From the NCBI GenBank assembly GCA_949082785.1, contig CARVLU010000003.1, forward strand, positions 62,001 through 126,000: a stretch of DNA of 64,000 nt. The letters are read 5' to 3'. Every line of letters begins with the position of its first letter. Position 1 is the first letter of the stretch. The DNA comes from an uncultured Alphaproteobacteria bacterium. Its GTDB lineage: Bacteria; Pseudomonadota; Alphaproteobacteria; Rs-D84. This document shows, piece after piece, positions 7,649-16,066 of the stretch. The notes beneath the pieces are model-generated. The model ran no database searches and was not told the origin of the DNA. It worked only from the letters and a program-made list of their open reading frames with translations. Both the position numbers and the translations under genes were made by a program.

Positions 7649-9708
7649 GCCCCCACCGCCAATCGCCGGTCAAAGATAAACATCAAATCCAAAATAAACT
7701 GGGTCGGCCCGTTCATTTCCATCGCCGCACGCGACGCCAATTTGAACAAATCACGATGTTCCCGGTAATCCACAAAATGATATTGGACCCAACCGCTTTG
7801 CCGTGTGCCCAGCAATTCGCCGGTGCCGCGCATCATCAAATCTTGTTCGGCGATGACAAACCCATCGTCCGTTTCACACAGCACGTCCAGACGCCGCATT
7901 CCATCTTCGCCCAGGTAATTTCCATGCAACAAAACACAATACGATTGCAACGCCCCACGACCGACGCGGCCGCGCAACTGATGCAACGCCGCCAGCCCAA
8001 ATCGTTCCGCATTTTCAATAACAATAATCGTCGCACGGGGGACGTCGATGCCGACTTCTATCACGGTCGTTGCAACCAACAGCGGCATGTCGGAATTATC
8101 GTCGGCAAATTCGGCCATGACGGCGTCGCGCTGCTTCTTGTCCATTTGACCATGGACCAGACCGATGTTCGGCCAAAATTTCTTTAAATCATCAAATCGC
8201 GCCTGGGCCGCGGTCATGTCAGATTCCGCCGTTTCCGCAACCAGTGGGGTGACCCAGAATACCTTGGCACCGGCATCAATCTGGGCCGCCACACGCCCGA
8301 CCAATGCGTCAATGCGCGACAACGGCAGCTTGGTCGTTTTAATGGGCAATCGGCCCGCGGGTTTTTCATTAATCACGGAAACATCCATGTCGCCGTAAAT
8401 CGTCATGGACAGTGTGCGCGGAATCGGTGTCGCCGACAGCGCCAATAAATCCGGGTTTGTCCCCTTGGCCCGCATGGCTTCGCGTTGGGAAACGCCAAAT
8501 CGATGCTGTTCATCAACAATGACCAATCCCAAATCTTTGTACGCAACATCGTCGGAAAACAGCGCATGTGTCCCAATGGCCAACCGCGTCCGCCCCGACC
8601 GCAGGGATACCAGTTTTTCGCGCCGCGCGCCCCCCTTGTCCCGGCCGGTCAGAATGTCACAGACCAATCCCATCTGGGCGCACATCGGGGCCAGTTTTGC
8701 ATAATGCTGTTGCGCCAACGTATCGGTCGGCGCCATTAAAACCGTCTGGGCACCGGTTTCGGCCATGGCGACGGCGGCGGCCATGGCGACCATGGTTTTC
8801 CCACTGCCCACATCCCCCTGGACCAGGCGCATCATCGGCACGTCGCGCGCCATGTCCGCGCGGATATCATCAATAGTGCGTTGTTGCGCGCCGGTCAATT
8901 CAAATGGCAAAATCTGATAAAACCGGTCCATCAAATCGTATTTGTGGGCGCGATGCGGCCGACGGTGACGTGCATCACGACGTTCACGCCGGGTGATAGC
9001 AATCGCCGATTGATGCGCCAACAATTCGTAATACGCCAATTTAACCATGTATTGGGCATGGGGCGCCAAATCGGCGGGGTCGGTCGGGAAATGCACATGA
9101 CGCAGCGCATCAAAAAATTCCCGCGTTTGGTCATCGGCATCATTCAGCCCCACCCGTTCGTCCAGGGCACGGAATACCTGGTCACGGACGGCGGCAAACG
9201 TTTTTTGGGTCAACCCTTCGCCGGCGGGGTAAATCGCCTGGACCGCGGGGATTTTGTCCGCCCCATCCACCGTTTCGATAAATTCAGGATGATTGATAAT
9301 CCAATTGCCGCGCGGGCTGCGTTCCAATTTGCCACTGACGACGCGGTATTCGCCAATGGGCAATTTCTTTAACCAATAATCCAGAAAATTCACGTTAAAG
9401 AACTGTATCACCACGCGGTTGCCGCCCATATCGGTACAGACAACCTGGCTGGGGGCGCGGCGACCGCGGAATTTTCCGCCCACCTTGTGCGATTGGACGT
9501 TCAGACGCACCGTCACAATATCACCCGGGGTAACATCGGCAACATTATCCGTTATATCGCGCCGGCGCACACCACTGGGGCGATGCAATAAAAAATCCAG
9601 AACGCGGCGACCACCCAACACGTCTTCGAACCGGGCGGCGACGACGGGGCCAACCCCCTTGACGAATTGCAAATCGGTTTTCAGAAAATCAAACAGTTCC
9701 TGTTTCAT
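7645..9708 (-). CDS. recG: ATP-dependent DNA helicase RecG
   Basis: Fork-reversal and Holliday-junction helicase. The 687-residue product (start at MKQELFDF) has an N-terminal wedge/OB region (FVKGVGPVVAARF, then VTVRLNVQSHKVGGKFRGRR), Walker A GDVGSGKTMVAM at about residue 300, motif II DEQHRFG, motif III LSATPIPRT, and motifs V-VI VIEVGIDVPRATIIVIENAERFG and QLRGRVGRG. The length is normal for RecG. It lies upstream of and overlapping the M48 peptidase gene. Confidence 0.97.
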   Translation of the reverse strand: MKQELFDFLKTDLQFVKGVGPVVAARFEDVLGGRRVLDFLLHRPSGVRRRDITDNVADVTPGDIVTVRLNVQSHKVGGKFRGRRAPSQVVCTDMGGNRVVIQFFNVNFLDYWLKKLPIGEYRVVSGKLERSPRGNWIINHPEFIETVDGADKIPAVQAIYPAGEGLTQKTFAAVRDQVFRALDERVGLNDADDQTREFFDALRHVHFPTDPADLAPHAQYMVKLAYYELLAHQSAIAITRRERRDARHRRPHRAHKYDLMDRFYQILPFELTGAQQRTIDDIRADMARDVPMMRLVQGDVGSGKTMVAMAAAVAMAETGAQTVLMAPTDTLAQQHYAKLAPMCAQMGLVCDILTGRDKGGARREKLVSLRSGRTRLAIGTHALFSDDVAYKDLGLVIVDEQHRFGVSQREAMRAKGTNPDLLALSATPIPRTLSMTIYGDMDVSVINEKPAGRLPIKTTKLPLSRIDALVGRVAAQIDAGAKVFWVTPLVAETAESDMTAAQARFDDLKKFWPNIGLVHGQMDKKQRDAVMAEFADDNSDMPLLVATTVIEVGIDVPRATIIVIENAERFGLAALHQLRGRVGRGALQSYCVLLHGNYLGEDGMRRLDVLCETDDGFVIAEQDLMMRGTGELLGTRQSGWVQYHFVDYREHRDLFKLASRAAMEMNGPTQFILDLMFIFDRRLAVGA

Positions 9709-9745
9709 ATGCAATAACGGTACCCAAAAACACCGGCTGATTCAA

Positions 9746-9775
9746 TAAAAAAACGGGGCGTGGTGGACGTCCCGT
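9746..9775 (-). terminator. Rho-independent terminator upstream of recG
   Basis: On the minus strand, stem ACGGGACG/CGCCCCGT with one mismatch, then seven T. It stops transcription coming from the DUF378 gene. Confidence 0.6.
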
Positions 9776-9847
9776 CTTTCTCTCTCCGACGGGCAGAATA
9801 CCAAAATGTCCCATCGCGCACAAGCGGCATAGATTCACACGCATAAT

Positions 9848-9875
9848 GAAAAACAGCCCCCGCATGCGGGGGCCA
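9848..9875 (-). terminator. Rho-independent terminator after the DUF378 gene
   Basis: GCCCCCGCATGCGGGGGC palindrome followed on the minus strand by TGTTTTT. Confidence 0.7.
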
Positions 9876-9899
9876 TTGGACTGTTTTATAATCGATATA

Positions 9900-10115
9900 T
9901 TATCGTGCGTTACGCGCGGCCGGACGGTCGATGAACGCCCAAATCAACCAAATCAACGCAGCGATACCGATGATGCAGTACACGATGCGGCTGGCAACGG
10001 TGGCCGGGCCAAACAAAAACGCGACCAAGTCAAAACCGAACAAACCAATCAGACCCCAGTTCAAGGCGCCGATAAAAGTCAACGGTTTCAGGATATAGCG
10101 GGTTAATTCTCTCAT
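9900..10115 (-). CDS. DUF378 family small membrane protein
   Basis: A 71-residue protein with two predicted membrane helices. The block IGALNWGLIGLFGFDLVAFLFG followed by SRIVYCIIGIAALIWLI is the DUF378 (YuzA-like) signature. A clear AGGAGA ribosome site precedes the ATG. It is monocistronic and followed by two terminators. The biochemical role of this family is not known. Confidence 0.85.
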   Translation of the reverse strand: MRELTRYILKPLTFIGALNWGLIGLFGFDLVAFLFGPATVASRIVYCIIGIAALIWLIWAFIDRPAARNAR

Positions 10116-10244
10116 CTTTTTGTCTCCTATTTAAGATTTAATGTGTCAGTTACGACAGGTTCATTATATCTGTTTTTTTACCGCGTTTCAATTTGAATAC
10201 AGCGTTTAGGAAAACGTTCTTAGCCGCGGATTTCCTGGGAATTT

Positions 10245-11210
10245 TTACACATTACCGGAACATGCTGCCGCAACATTATTCTGTTTCATCCGTTCAATAA
10301 ACGGGTCCATAATTTTATCAAAGACATCATTGCAATCCGATTGAGCAAAACGCTGGTTCAATATTTTTATCCATTCGGGATTGGCCCCACGACCGCTGTC
10401 ACTGCGGGCACAACGCGCCTGGTATTCTTCCTGGGACTTGGTAATATAATGATTACATCGGATATGATTCCACGTGGGCGGATTATTCGTTTGGTCAATA
10501 TGACCCAAACGGCGCCCATTTTCATCAATGGTAAAACCGGCAACGGCGTTGACATGCGCGCTGTGCTGGCGCAGGGTCAATCGCGGATTAACAATCGATT
10601 TCACCCCCCACGATTTTGCACTGTGATACTTATAATTTTCAATAACCAGTCCGTCTGGTCGTGTCACGTGTCCCCCAGAACCGTAAATTACCCACGTCAT
10701 AATTAATTGTGCAAACCCGGACGGCAAACTGTACAAAAATTCGGGAATGGTTTTATGATATACCGGCACAATAAATTCATCCAAATCGACCAGGGCCATC
10801 CAACGCACATCTTGGTCATGGCGATTAATCGCATCGACATAGGCCGCATTTTGCATCTGTTTTCCGGGCCACCACGTATATTCAACGATGCCGCGCGCGA
10901 TATATGGTGCCAAGATTTCCCGACTGTTGTCATCCGAACCGTTATCATACAGATAAAATTTATCCACCCCGACCAAGATATGAAAATCCAGCCATTCTTT
11001 TAAATACAGCCCTTCGTTTTTCATAATGGCGGCAATGGCCAGTGTGCTGTCAAACTGACGATTGTTATCGCAACGCAGAACATCACGGTATTGACGTACC
11101 CCCAGCTGAATAACGCCACGCCATGCGCGGCGCCATGCGGCAAACGGAATCCAAAACGTGGCCAAAATCGACCAATACCGTCGCCCCCGTGTTATAACAG
11201 GTAAAACCAT
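10245..11210 (-). CDS. Glycosyltransferase, GT92/GT2_4-like
   Basis: A 321-residue protein starting at MVLPVITRGRR, with a membrane-proximal basic N-terminus. The block IAAIMKNEGLYLKEWLDFHI, then KFYLYDNGSDDNS, and the metal/sugar-nucleotide motif ALVDLDEFIVP are characteristic of the GT92 / Glyco_tranf_2_4 group. These transfer sugars to surface polysaccharides or glycoconjugates. A structured RNA leader with a terminator lies directly upstream, so expression is probably set by attenuation. The acceptor is unknown. Confidence 0.8.
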   Translation of the reverse strand: MVLPVITRGRRYWSILATFWIPFAAWRRAWRGVIQLGVRQYRDVLRCDNNRQFDSTLAIAAIMKNEGLYLKEWLDFHILVGVDKFYLYDNGSDDNSREILAPYIARGIVEYTWWPGKQMQNAAYVDAINRHDQDVRWMALVDLDEFIVPVYHKTIPEFLYSLPSGFAQLIMTWVIYGSGGHVTRPDGLVIENYKYHSAKSWGVKSIVNPRLTLRQHSAHVNAVAGFTIDENGRRLGHIDQTNNPPTWNHIRCNHYITKSQEEYQARCARSDSGRGANPEWIKILNQRFAQSDCNDVFDKIMDPFIERMKQNNVAAACSGNV

Positions 11211-11235
11211 TTCATACCCCCATGTCTGATAAAAA

Positions 11236-11390
11236 ACCACCAGAAATTTATTCAGGTGGCAGGAGGTTCGAAACTATCTATTATGAAATAGCGCGGGTTA
11301 TTTGATATTCACCCGCCCTCCCGCCGACAAGCAGGAGGCATTTATCGTCTGCGCAGACGCATAATAGAGAGGTTTCGACGCCCCAAAACC
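11236..11390 (-). promoter_or_regulatory. Three-way-junction leader RNA with terminator (unnamed family)
   Basis: Reading on the minus strand: a small hairpin GGTTT...AAACC, then closing stem P1 GGCGGGAGG/CCTCCTGCC, enclosing GCGGG/CCCGC and CTAT/ATAG hairpins. The 3' strand of P1 ends in TGCC and runs into the terminator GCCACC/GGTGGT plus a T tract, so P1 and the terminator share bases. The terminator ends about 20 bases before the glycosyltransferase start. It is one of at least eleven homologous units in the window. Ligand and direction of regulation are unknown. Confidence 0.65.
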
Positions 11391-11448
11391 GGATAATCCC
11401 GGTATCAGAACTTATGATACAAGGCAAAGGGGAAAAATGCAAGCCCCA

Positions 11449-12141
11449 TCAAAACAAAATGTAAATCGCCATGGGCGCAATCACCGCCGTCAGCAAACCC
11501 GACAACACGATGGCCAGACTGCTCATCGCGCCTTCGACGGGGCCCATTTCCATGGCCTTGGTCGTGCCGGCCGCATGCGACGCGTTGCCGATGGCCAATC
11601 CCCGGGCGATTGCATTGCGCAGCCCCAATCGGCGACAGACAAGATCACTGACCGATGCGCCCAGAATACCCGTAACAATCACCGACGACACCGTCAAGGC
11701 GACCACCCCGCCCAGCTTTTCCGTGATGCCGATGGCAATCGCGGTCGTCACCGATATCGACACCAGTGATTTGGCCACAACATCACCCAATCCAAACATA
11801 ATGCAAATCAATGCAACGGAAAATACCGAACACAGCACCCCAATCAAAATCGACAGCAATATGGCCGGCCCATGCCGCTTTAACAACGGCAACTGGCGAT
11901 ACATCGGCACGGCAAAGCACACCGTCACCGGCACCAGAAAGTATGTGATATACTGGGCCCCGTTATTATACACATCATACGGCACGTCCAGAATCAACAA
12001 AACCGCGATAACAAACATCGTCGCCAGAAACAGCGGTGTTGTAAATGGATTTGACCATTTGCGATTAATAATCACCGCCAACGCGAACATCGCAATCGTC
12101 AACGCAACACCAAAATACGCCGACGCCGTTAAAAATTCCAT
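11449..12141 (-). CDS. lrgB: LrgB family protein (CidB/LrgB)
   Basis: Polytopic inner-membrane protein of 230 residues with about seven helices, including the conserved blocks FLVPVTVCFAVPMYRQ, SVTTAIAIGITEKLGG and GNASHAAGTTKAMEMG. LrgA and LrgB form the holin/antiholin-like pair, also implicated in export of pyruvate or other small acids. The start overlaps the lrgA stop, so the two are coupled. Confidence 0.93.
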   Translation of the reverse strand: MEFLTASAYFGVALTIAMFALAVIINRKWSNPFTTPLFLATMFVIAVLLILDVPYDVYNNGAQYITYFLVPVTVCFAVPMYRQLPLLKRHGPAILLSILIGVLCSVFSVALICIMFGLGDVVAKSLVSISVTTAIAIGITEKLGGVVALTVSSVIVTGILGASVSDLVCRRLGLRNAIARGLAIGNASHAAGTTKAMEMGPVEGAMSSLAIVLSGLLTAVIAPMAIYILF

Positions 12142-12533
12142 TATTTTGTCCCCCCTGATTTATGAGCCCGACCCGATTTGTGCGCAGCGTTGGTATCCGG
12201 AATCAATGCCTGGGCGGTGACACCGGTCGTCACCATCGTGACCAAATACGCCACCACCAGCAGTATTACCAACATCGGCCAGATATCAGCAATTTCGCCC
12301 CAAATACTGATGATTGCGACGGCCGGCGCGACAAAGAACAACGACATCACCCCATGCAACCAATCGGCCACATCCGCAACCCACGACAATTTGACAATCC
12401 CCGTGACCAACGCAATAAACAGCAGAACCAATCCATAAATACTGCCCGCGATGGGCAACGGGATAAAATATTCCATCACTTCGCCGACAAAGACGAACAG
12501 CATAATCACCCCAAACTGAAACAGATATTTCAT
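12141..12533 (-). CDS. lrgA: LrgA/CidA family holin-like protein
   Basis: A 130-residue membrane protein with four helices, starting at MKYLFQFG (GGGGGG ribosome site 4 bases upstream; upstream in-frame ATGs lie in the preceding terminator and were not used). The block IPLPIAGSIYGLVLLF is the LrgA signature. The C-terminal tail with two HKSGR/G-type basic stretches is an addition. Partner of the downstream lrgB. Confidence 0.9.
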   Translation of the reverse strand: MKYLFQFGVIMLFVFVGEVMEYFIPLPIAGSIYGLVLLFIALVTGIVKLSWVADVADWLHGVMSLFFVAPAVAIISIWGEIADIWPMLVILLVVAYLVTMVTTGVTAQALIPDTNAAHKSGRAHKSGGTK

Positions 12534-12596
12534 TCGCCCCCCTTTTGATACCATCAAATCTACACCATTTTTGGGGTGGGTGTCAAACCACAAAAA

Positions 12597-12622
12597 ATCA
12601 AAAACCGCCATACGGCGGTTTG
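12597..12622 (-). terminator. Terminator after the outer-membrane barrel gene
   Basis: Minus-strand AACCGCC/GGCGGTT hairpin followed by TTTGATTTTTT. Confidence 0.8.
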
Positions 12623-12624
12623 TT

Positions 12625-13263
12625 TCAGAACGTATAACGCAATCCAACGTTAACCCCAAATAAATCCACGGAATTTTCTGACGTGGTCATAAAATACCGC
12701 ATGCCGACATCGGCGGACATATGTTGCGAAATATTAAACCCAATCCCACCGTGCAGACCGTATGCAAACGCCGTTTCTGCCGCGGACAGGGAAACATCGC
12801 TGGTGTGACCGCCCGCATACGATGTCATGAACGCATCGACATCTTCGTCCAGACGCATCATCCCCAGCCCAAAACCGACAAACGGTTTAATCTTATAATC
12901 GGCCAAGAAATCGACATATCCATTGGCCAGCACCGATGTAAATGTTTGGCTGTTTTCGACATATCCAAATGACATGGGGAACAAATCGATATCCTTGTCA
13001 TCGCCCAGGAAAGATAAACCACCTTCGACTTCTGCACGCAGATTGACACTGGTCATCTTGTATTCAATTCCGGCCGCAACGGCAACCGCGATACCCGACG
13101 GGTCCACGCCCGCATCATCCCATGATGATGCCGCATATCCCCCGCGCAATGCAATATATGCCGATGGTTTGTGTGATACGGTATCTTGCGATTGTTCGCC
13201 GTGGGCATTGACCGCACAGCACATCGCAACAGGCATTACAAACAACATTTTTGATTTTTTCAT
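12625..13263 (-). CDS. Outer-membrane beta-barrel protein (opacity type)
   Basis: A 212-residue precursor from MKKSKMLFVM, with a signal peptide ending near NAHG-EQS. Alternating amphipathic strands follow (YIALRGGYAASSW, VNLRAEVEGGLSFLG, IKPFVGFGLGMMRL, FAYGLHGGIGFNISQHMSADVGMRYF) and the C-terminal signature GLRYTF of barrels folded by BamA. This suits an OmpW/Opa-like eight-stranded barrel. The gene is preceded by a long structured leader RNA with a terminator 45 bases upstream of the start, implying regulated expression. Substrate unknown. Confidence 0.8.
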   Translation of the reverse strand: MKKSKMLFVMPVAMCCAVNAHGEQSQDTVSHKPSAYIALRGGYAASSWDDAGVDPSGIAVAVAAGIEYKMTSVNLRAEVEGGLSFLGDDKDIDLFPMSFGYVENSQTFTSVLANGYVDFLADYKIKPFVGFGLGMMRLDEDVDAFMTSYAGGHTSDVSLSAAETAFAYGLHGGIGFNISQHMSADVGMRYFMTTSENSVDLFGVNVGLRYTF

Positions 13264-13307
13264 TTTACATTCCTTTCTGTTGTATAGAAATATTTTCCTA
13301 TGCCAGG

Positions 13308-13543
13308 CATAAAAAAATACCGCCAAACAAGATGGCGGTCGGGAAGTTTAGAAATCATATTTGTTGAAATGACTCCGTTGCCTTTGGGATGACCCCTGTT
13401 GTATAACGAACGGCTCCCCGACCCAGGTCAGGGATATAACGGCACAGTCATGCACCATCACATCAGATTCAGATATCGATGCAAAACTGCACCGCAACAA
13501 ATAAGGGTTCTAACACCCCCGAAGCCAAATCCCTTTGGTTTCT
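13308..13543 (-). promoter_or_regulatory. Three-way-junction leader RNA with terminator upstream of the barrel gene
   Basis: On the minus strand the transcript would start near 13543, pass a GGGGGTGTTAGAACCC hairpin, and reach P1 (13337-13423): GGTCGGGGAG paired with CTTCCCGACC (one A-C mismatch). P1 encloses a CCGTT/AACGG arm and a TCAT/ATGA arm. The P1 3' strand GACC continues straight into the terminator ACCGCC/GGCGGT with seven T, so both compete for the same ACC. Closest relative in the window is the leader at 60195-60424. Confidence 0.65.
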
Positions 13544-13549
13544 GGTACC

Positions 13550-13578
13550 AGTTTAATTTATCGGGATTTTGTTTTCAA
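13550..13578 (-). promoter_or_regulatory. Promoter of the barrel-gene leader RNA
   Basis: Minus strand TTGAAA, 17-base spacer, TAAACT. It overlaps the last codons of tcdA. The -10 is imperfect. Confidence 0.45.
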
Positions 13579-14249
13579 CTATTAATTATATGCCCAATCG
13601 CCACATTCGCCAGATGCAGCCCAAACGCCCCCGTCACCGTAATCATGGACCCCATGGGCGCCGATGGCGTGGCGGCGACGGCAACTTCGTCGGAAAACAC
13701 AACCGGAAAATCCGGCAGCCCCGCATCCCGCGCCATCCGACGGATTTTTGCCGCCAACGGACAAACCGATGTTTTGGATATCCGGGATACGCGAATGCGG
13801 GAAATGTCGGTCTTGCGCGCGGCGCCCATGCTGGACACAAATGCCGTGTCATGGCCCACGCACCATTTAATCAGTGCAATCTTGGACGCAACAGTGTCAA
13901 TCGCATCAATAACGAAATCCGGCCGCACATCAAGGTCCGTATCCGCATCCCAAAACATGGCGCGGACATCCACATCAATGTCCGGATTAATGTCACGCGC
14001 GCGCGCGGCGGCCACATCCACCTTGGGCGCGCCAACAGTTGACGTTAATGCAAATAATTGGCGGTTGATATTGCTTTCTTCGACGCGGTCAAAATCCACC
14101 AGAATCAGACGCCCCACCCCGCTGCGCGCCAATGCTTCAATCGCGAACGAACCGACCGCCCCACATCCGACCACCATCACGGTGGCGTTTTGCAGACGCG
14201 TAACCGCCGCGTCCCCCAACAGCAAACGAATTCTGTGTAATCTATCCAT
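13575..14249 (-). CDS. tcdA: tRNA threonylcarbamoyladenosine dehydratase (E1-like)
   Basis: Cyclises t6A to ct6A at position 37 of ANN-decoding tRNAs. The 224-residue ThiF/MoeB-fold protein has MDRLHRIRLLLG at the start, the nucleotide loop VVGCGAVGSFAIEALARSG, an acidic ribose-binding Asp in LVDFDRVEESNINRQ, and DAIDTVASKIALI. The C-terminus has the TcdA-type FSDEVAVAAT...PMGS block. It overlaps the upstream tatD by 8 bases. Confidence 0.88.
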   Translation of the reverse strand: MDRLHRIRLLLGDAAVTRLQNATVMVVGCGAVGSFAIEALARSGVGRLILVDFDRVEESNINRQLFALTSTVGAPKVDVAAARARDINPDIDVDVRAMFWDADTDLDVRPDFVIDAIDTVASKIALIKWCVGHDTAFVSSMGAARKTDISRIRVSRISKTSVCPLAAKIRRMARDAGLPDFPVVFSDEVAVAATPSAPMGSMITVTGAFGLHLANVAIGHIINS

Positions 14250-14964
14250 TGTTTAATGCCCCCCGGGTGTTTGTATAAATAACCGATGTCATATCGCGAC
14301 CGCGTATTTCGCCAATACGGCGAACAACATCCACAACCGCGGCCAAATCATCGCCATCGCTTTCGGCCAAGATTCGGTTTACGGGCGCGCGCCCGACACA
14401 TTCATGCGCGCGACGGCGCCGTGGATTGAAAATCCCGGGACCAAATGAAAAGTAAGCCCCAAACCGCCGGTCGAATTCAGCCATGGTTTGGGCACTGCCG
14501 CCAAAGGCATGCAGAATAATCCGCGGCGGCAAATTATCACGCCGCCCATCCAAAATACGGAACAACCGGTCCCACATCCCGACCAAGTGGATATGCACAA
14601 CCCGCCGCATTTCGGCCGCAATTTCAATTTGGCGAATGAAAACGCGTTCCTGGACATCGGGGTGTGGATAATTCTTGTCCATGCCAATTTCCCCGACCAT
14701 CAAATTCGGATGGGCCGCCAACATATCAATCAGCCGCATGTCCCACCCATCACGAACATCCCCCGCATACATCGGATGAATTCCAATCGCGCCCAAAATG
14801 CCATCACACGCCGCCGACGCATTGGCAATTGGCGTCCAATCGGGTTCGACAACCGCATTCCACACCCCGCCCATAACCCCGGCGGCGCGTGCGCGCGCGA
14901 CAATGGCGTCCAAATCCGCATCACGATTGAAATGACAATGGGCATCAATACAGATATTTTCCAT
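14242..14964 (-). CDS. tatD: TatD-family metal-dependent deoxyribonuclease
   Basis: A 240-residue TIM-barrel hydrolase. The start MENICIDAHCHFN gives the metal motif HCH; further ligands lie in GAIGIHPMYAG, MVGEIGMDKNY, VHIHLVGMW and IILHAFGGS. TatD enzymes act as 3'-5' exonucleases in DNA repair and turnover. It is somewhat divergent at the C-terminus, where the usual LxETDxP block reads ILAESDGDD. The ATG lies 115 bases from the first CRISPR repeat, on the opposite strand. Confidence 0.85.
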   Translation of the reverse strand: MENICIDAHCHFNRDADLDAIVARARAAGVMGGVWNAVVEPDWTPIANASAACDGILGAIGIHPMYAGDVRDGWDMRLIDMLAAHPNLMVGEIGMDKNYPHPDVQERVFIRQIEIAAEMRRVVHIHLVGMWDRLFRILDGRRDNLPPRIILHAFGGSAQTMAEFDRRFGAYFSFGPGIFNPRRRRAHECVGRAPVNRILAESDGDDLAAVVDVVRRIGEIRGRDMTSVIYTNTRGALNNG

Positions 14965-15078
14965 ACCCCAACCATACCCCGCCCACCCCCAAAAATTCAA
15001 GCAAATATTCACGTCAAAAATATCCCAGGCAAAGATTCCACAGATAAATGTCAATCCCCGCAACACACAATTCACAAA

Positions 15079-15904
15079 AATCCCCCTGGATACGGAATTC
15101 CAATCTGATATAATTATAACTGGCGCACCCTAGTGGACGATTTCGTTGCACCTAGACACCGAATTCCAATCTGATATAATGTATATTCGGGACAAATTGA
15201 AACCATTGTAGTTGCACCTAGACACCGAATTCCAATCTGATATAATATCCCATCACCAGTGAATTTTAGCGGTACAGTTGCACCTAGACACCGAATTCCA
15301 ATCTGATATAATCCCACCCAAGATGTGGGCATCACACAGACGGTTGCACCTAGACACCGAATTCCAATCTGATATAATTCAGTTCTTCCGGTGGAACATA
15401 GACTTTATGTTGCACCTAGACACCGAATTCCAATCTGATATAATTGGACATAGTAAACATGTCTTTCGGCCAATGTTGCACCTAGACACCGAATTCCAAT
15501 CTGATATAATCAACCAAATGAATAACGGTAGTAGGTTCTGTTGCACCTAGACACCGAATTCCAATCTGATATAATTTCTTTTAATAAAGCCTGTGCTGCC
15601 GGAATGTTGCACCTAGACACCGAATTCCAATCTGATATAATACAGACGACAACGGAATGAAACGCGCAACGGTTGCACCTAGACACCGAATTCCAATCTG
15701 ATATAATGCAAATGACTATACTTATGATGAATTGGCGTTGCACCTAGACACCGAATTCCAATCTGATATAATATTCTGGGATAAAACTTTTGTTGTCTTC
15801 CAGTTGCACCTAGACACCGAATTCCAATCTGATATAATAATAGAACAGTCCCGAAAAGATGCGTTTGAGTTGCACCTAGACACCGAATTCCAATCTGATA
15901 TAAT
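15079..15904 (+). CRISPR. Type II CRISPR array, 13 repeats, 12 spacers
   Basis: Twelve identical 36-bp repeats start at 15145, 15211, 15277, 15343, 15409, 15475, 15540, 15606, 15672, 15737, 15803 and 15869, with spacers of 29-30 bp. A degenerate repeat at 15079-15114 (about 9 mismatches, all in its first half) marks the oldest end, so the leader and acquisition end is the side next to cas1. The repeat begins GTTGCACCTAG, as type II crRNA repeats do, and ends TGATATAAT, a perfect extended -10. By analogy with Neisseria type II-C arrays, each repeat can therefore promote its own crRNA on the plus strand, starting about 7 nt into the spacer. The degenerate repeat keeps this element. Confidence 0.98.
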
Positions 15905-15913
15905 ACATCATAG

Positions 15914-15942
15914 AAAAAATCCCGGATTTTCGGGATTTTTTT
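15914..15942. terminator. Terminator at the leader end of the array
   Basis: AATCCCG/CGGGATT stem with A and T tracts on both sides. It would stop crRNA transcription coming through the last repeat, and is symmetric enough to work in both directions. Confidence 0.8.
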
Positions 15943-16066
15943 GATATATACAGAAATAAAAAATGACTGACATTGATTCATAAACTGATTCGGTAACTTT
16001 ATTTTTTTAATCCGTTTATGCGTCGCCCTCTATTGACAAACTATATTTTTGTATTACATAAAATAT
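15943..16066 (+). promoter_or_regulatory. AT-rich CRISPR leader and cas1 promoter
   Basis: About 120 bp of AT-rich sequence between the array terminator and cas1. TTGACA at 16033-16038 and TACATA at 16055-16060, spaced 16, would start transcription almost at the cas1 ATG, giving a nearly leaderless mRNA. No convincing tracrRNA anti-repeat is present: the best match to the repeat complement is only ATTCGGT. Confidence 0.5.

Noticed and set aside
14965..15114. The degenerate first repeat as a tracrRNA anti-repeat on the minus strand
   Set aside because: It is complementary to the repeat with mismatches, but the downstream sequence has no hairpins or terminator and runs directly into the tatD start.
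15278..15981. Plus- and minus-strand open frames in the array with HLDTEFQSDII or YQIGIRCLGAT repeats
   Set aside because: They are translations of the CRISPR repeat and have no other features of genes.
15950..16010. ATTCGGT in the leader as an anti-repeat
   Set aside because: Only seven bases match the complement of the repeat; far too short for a tracrRNA.
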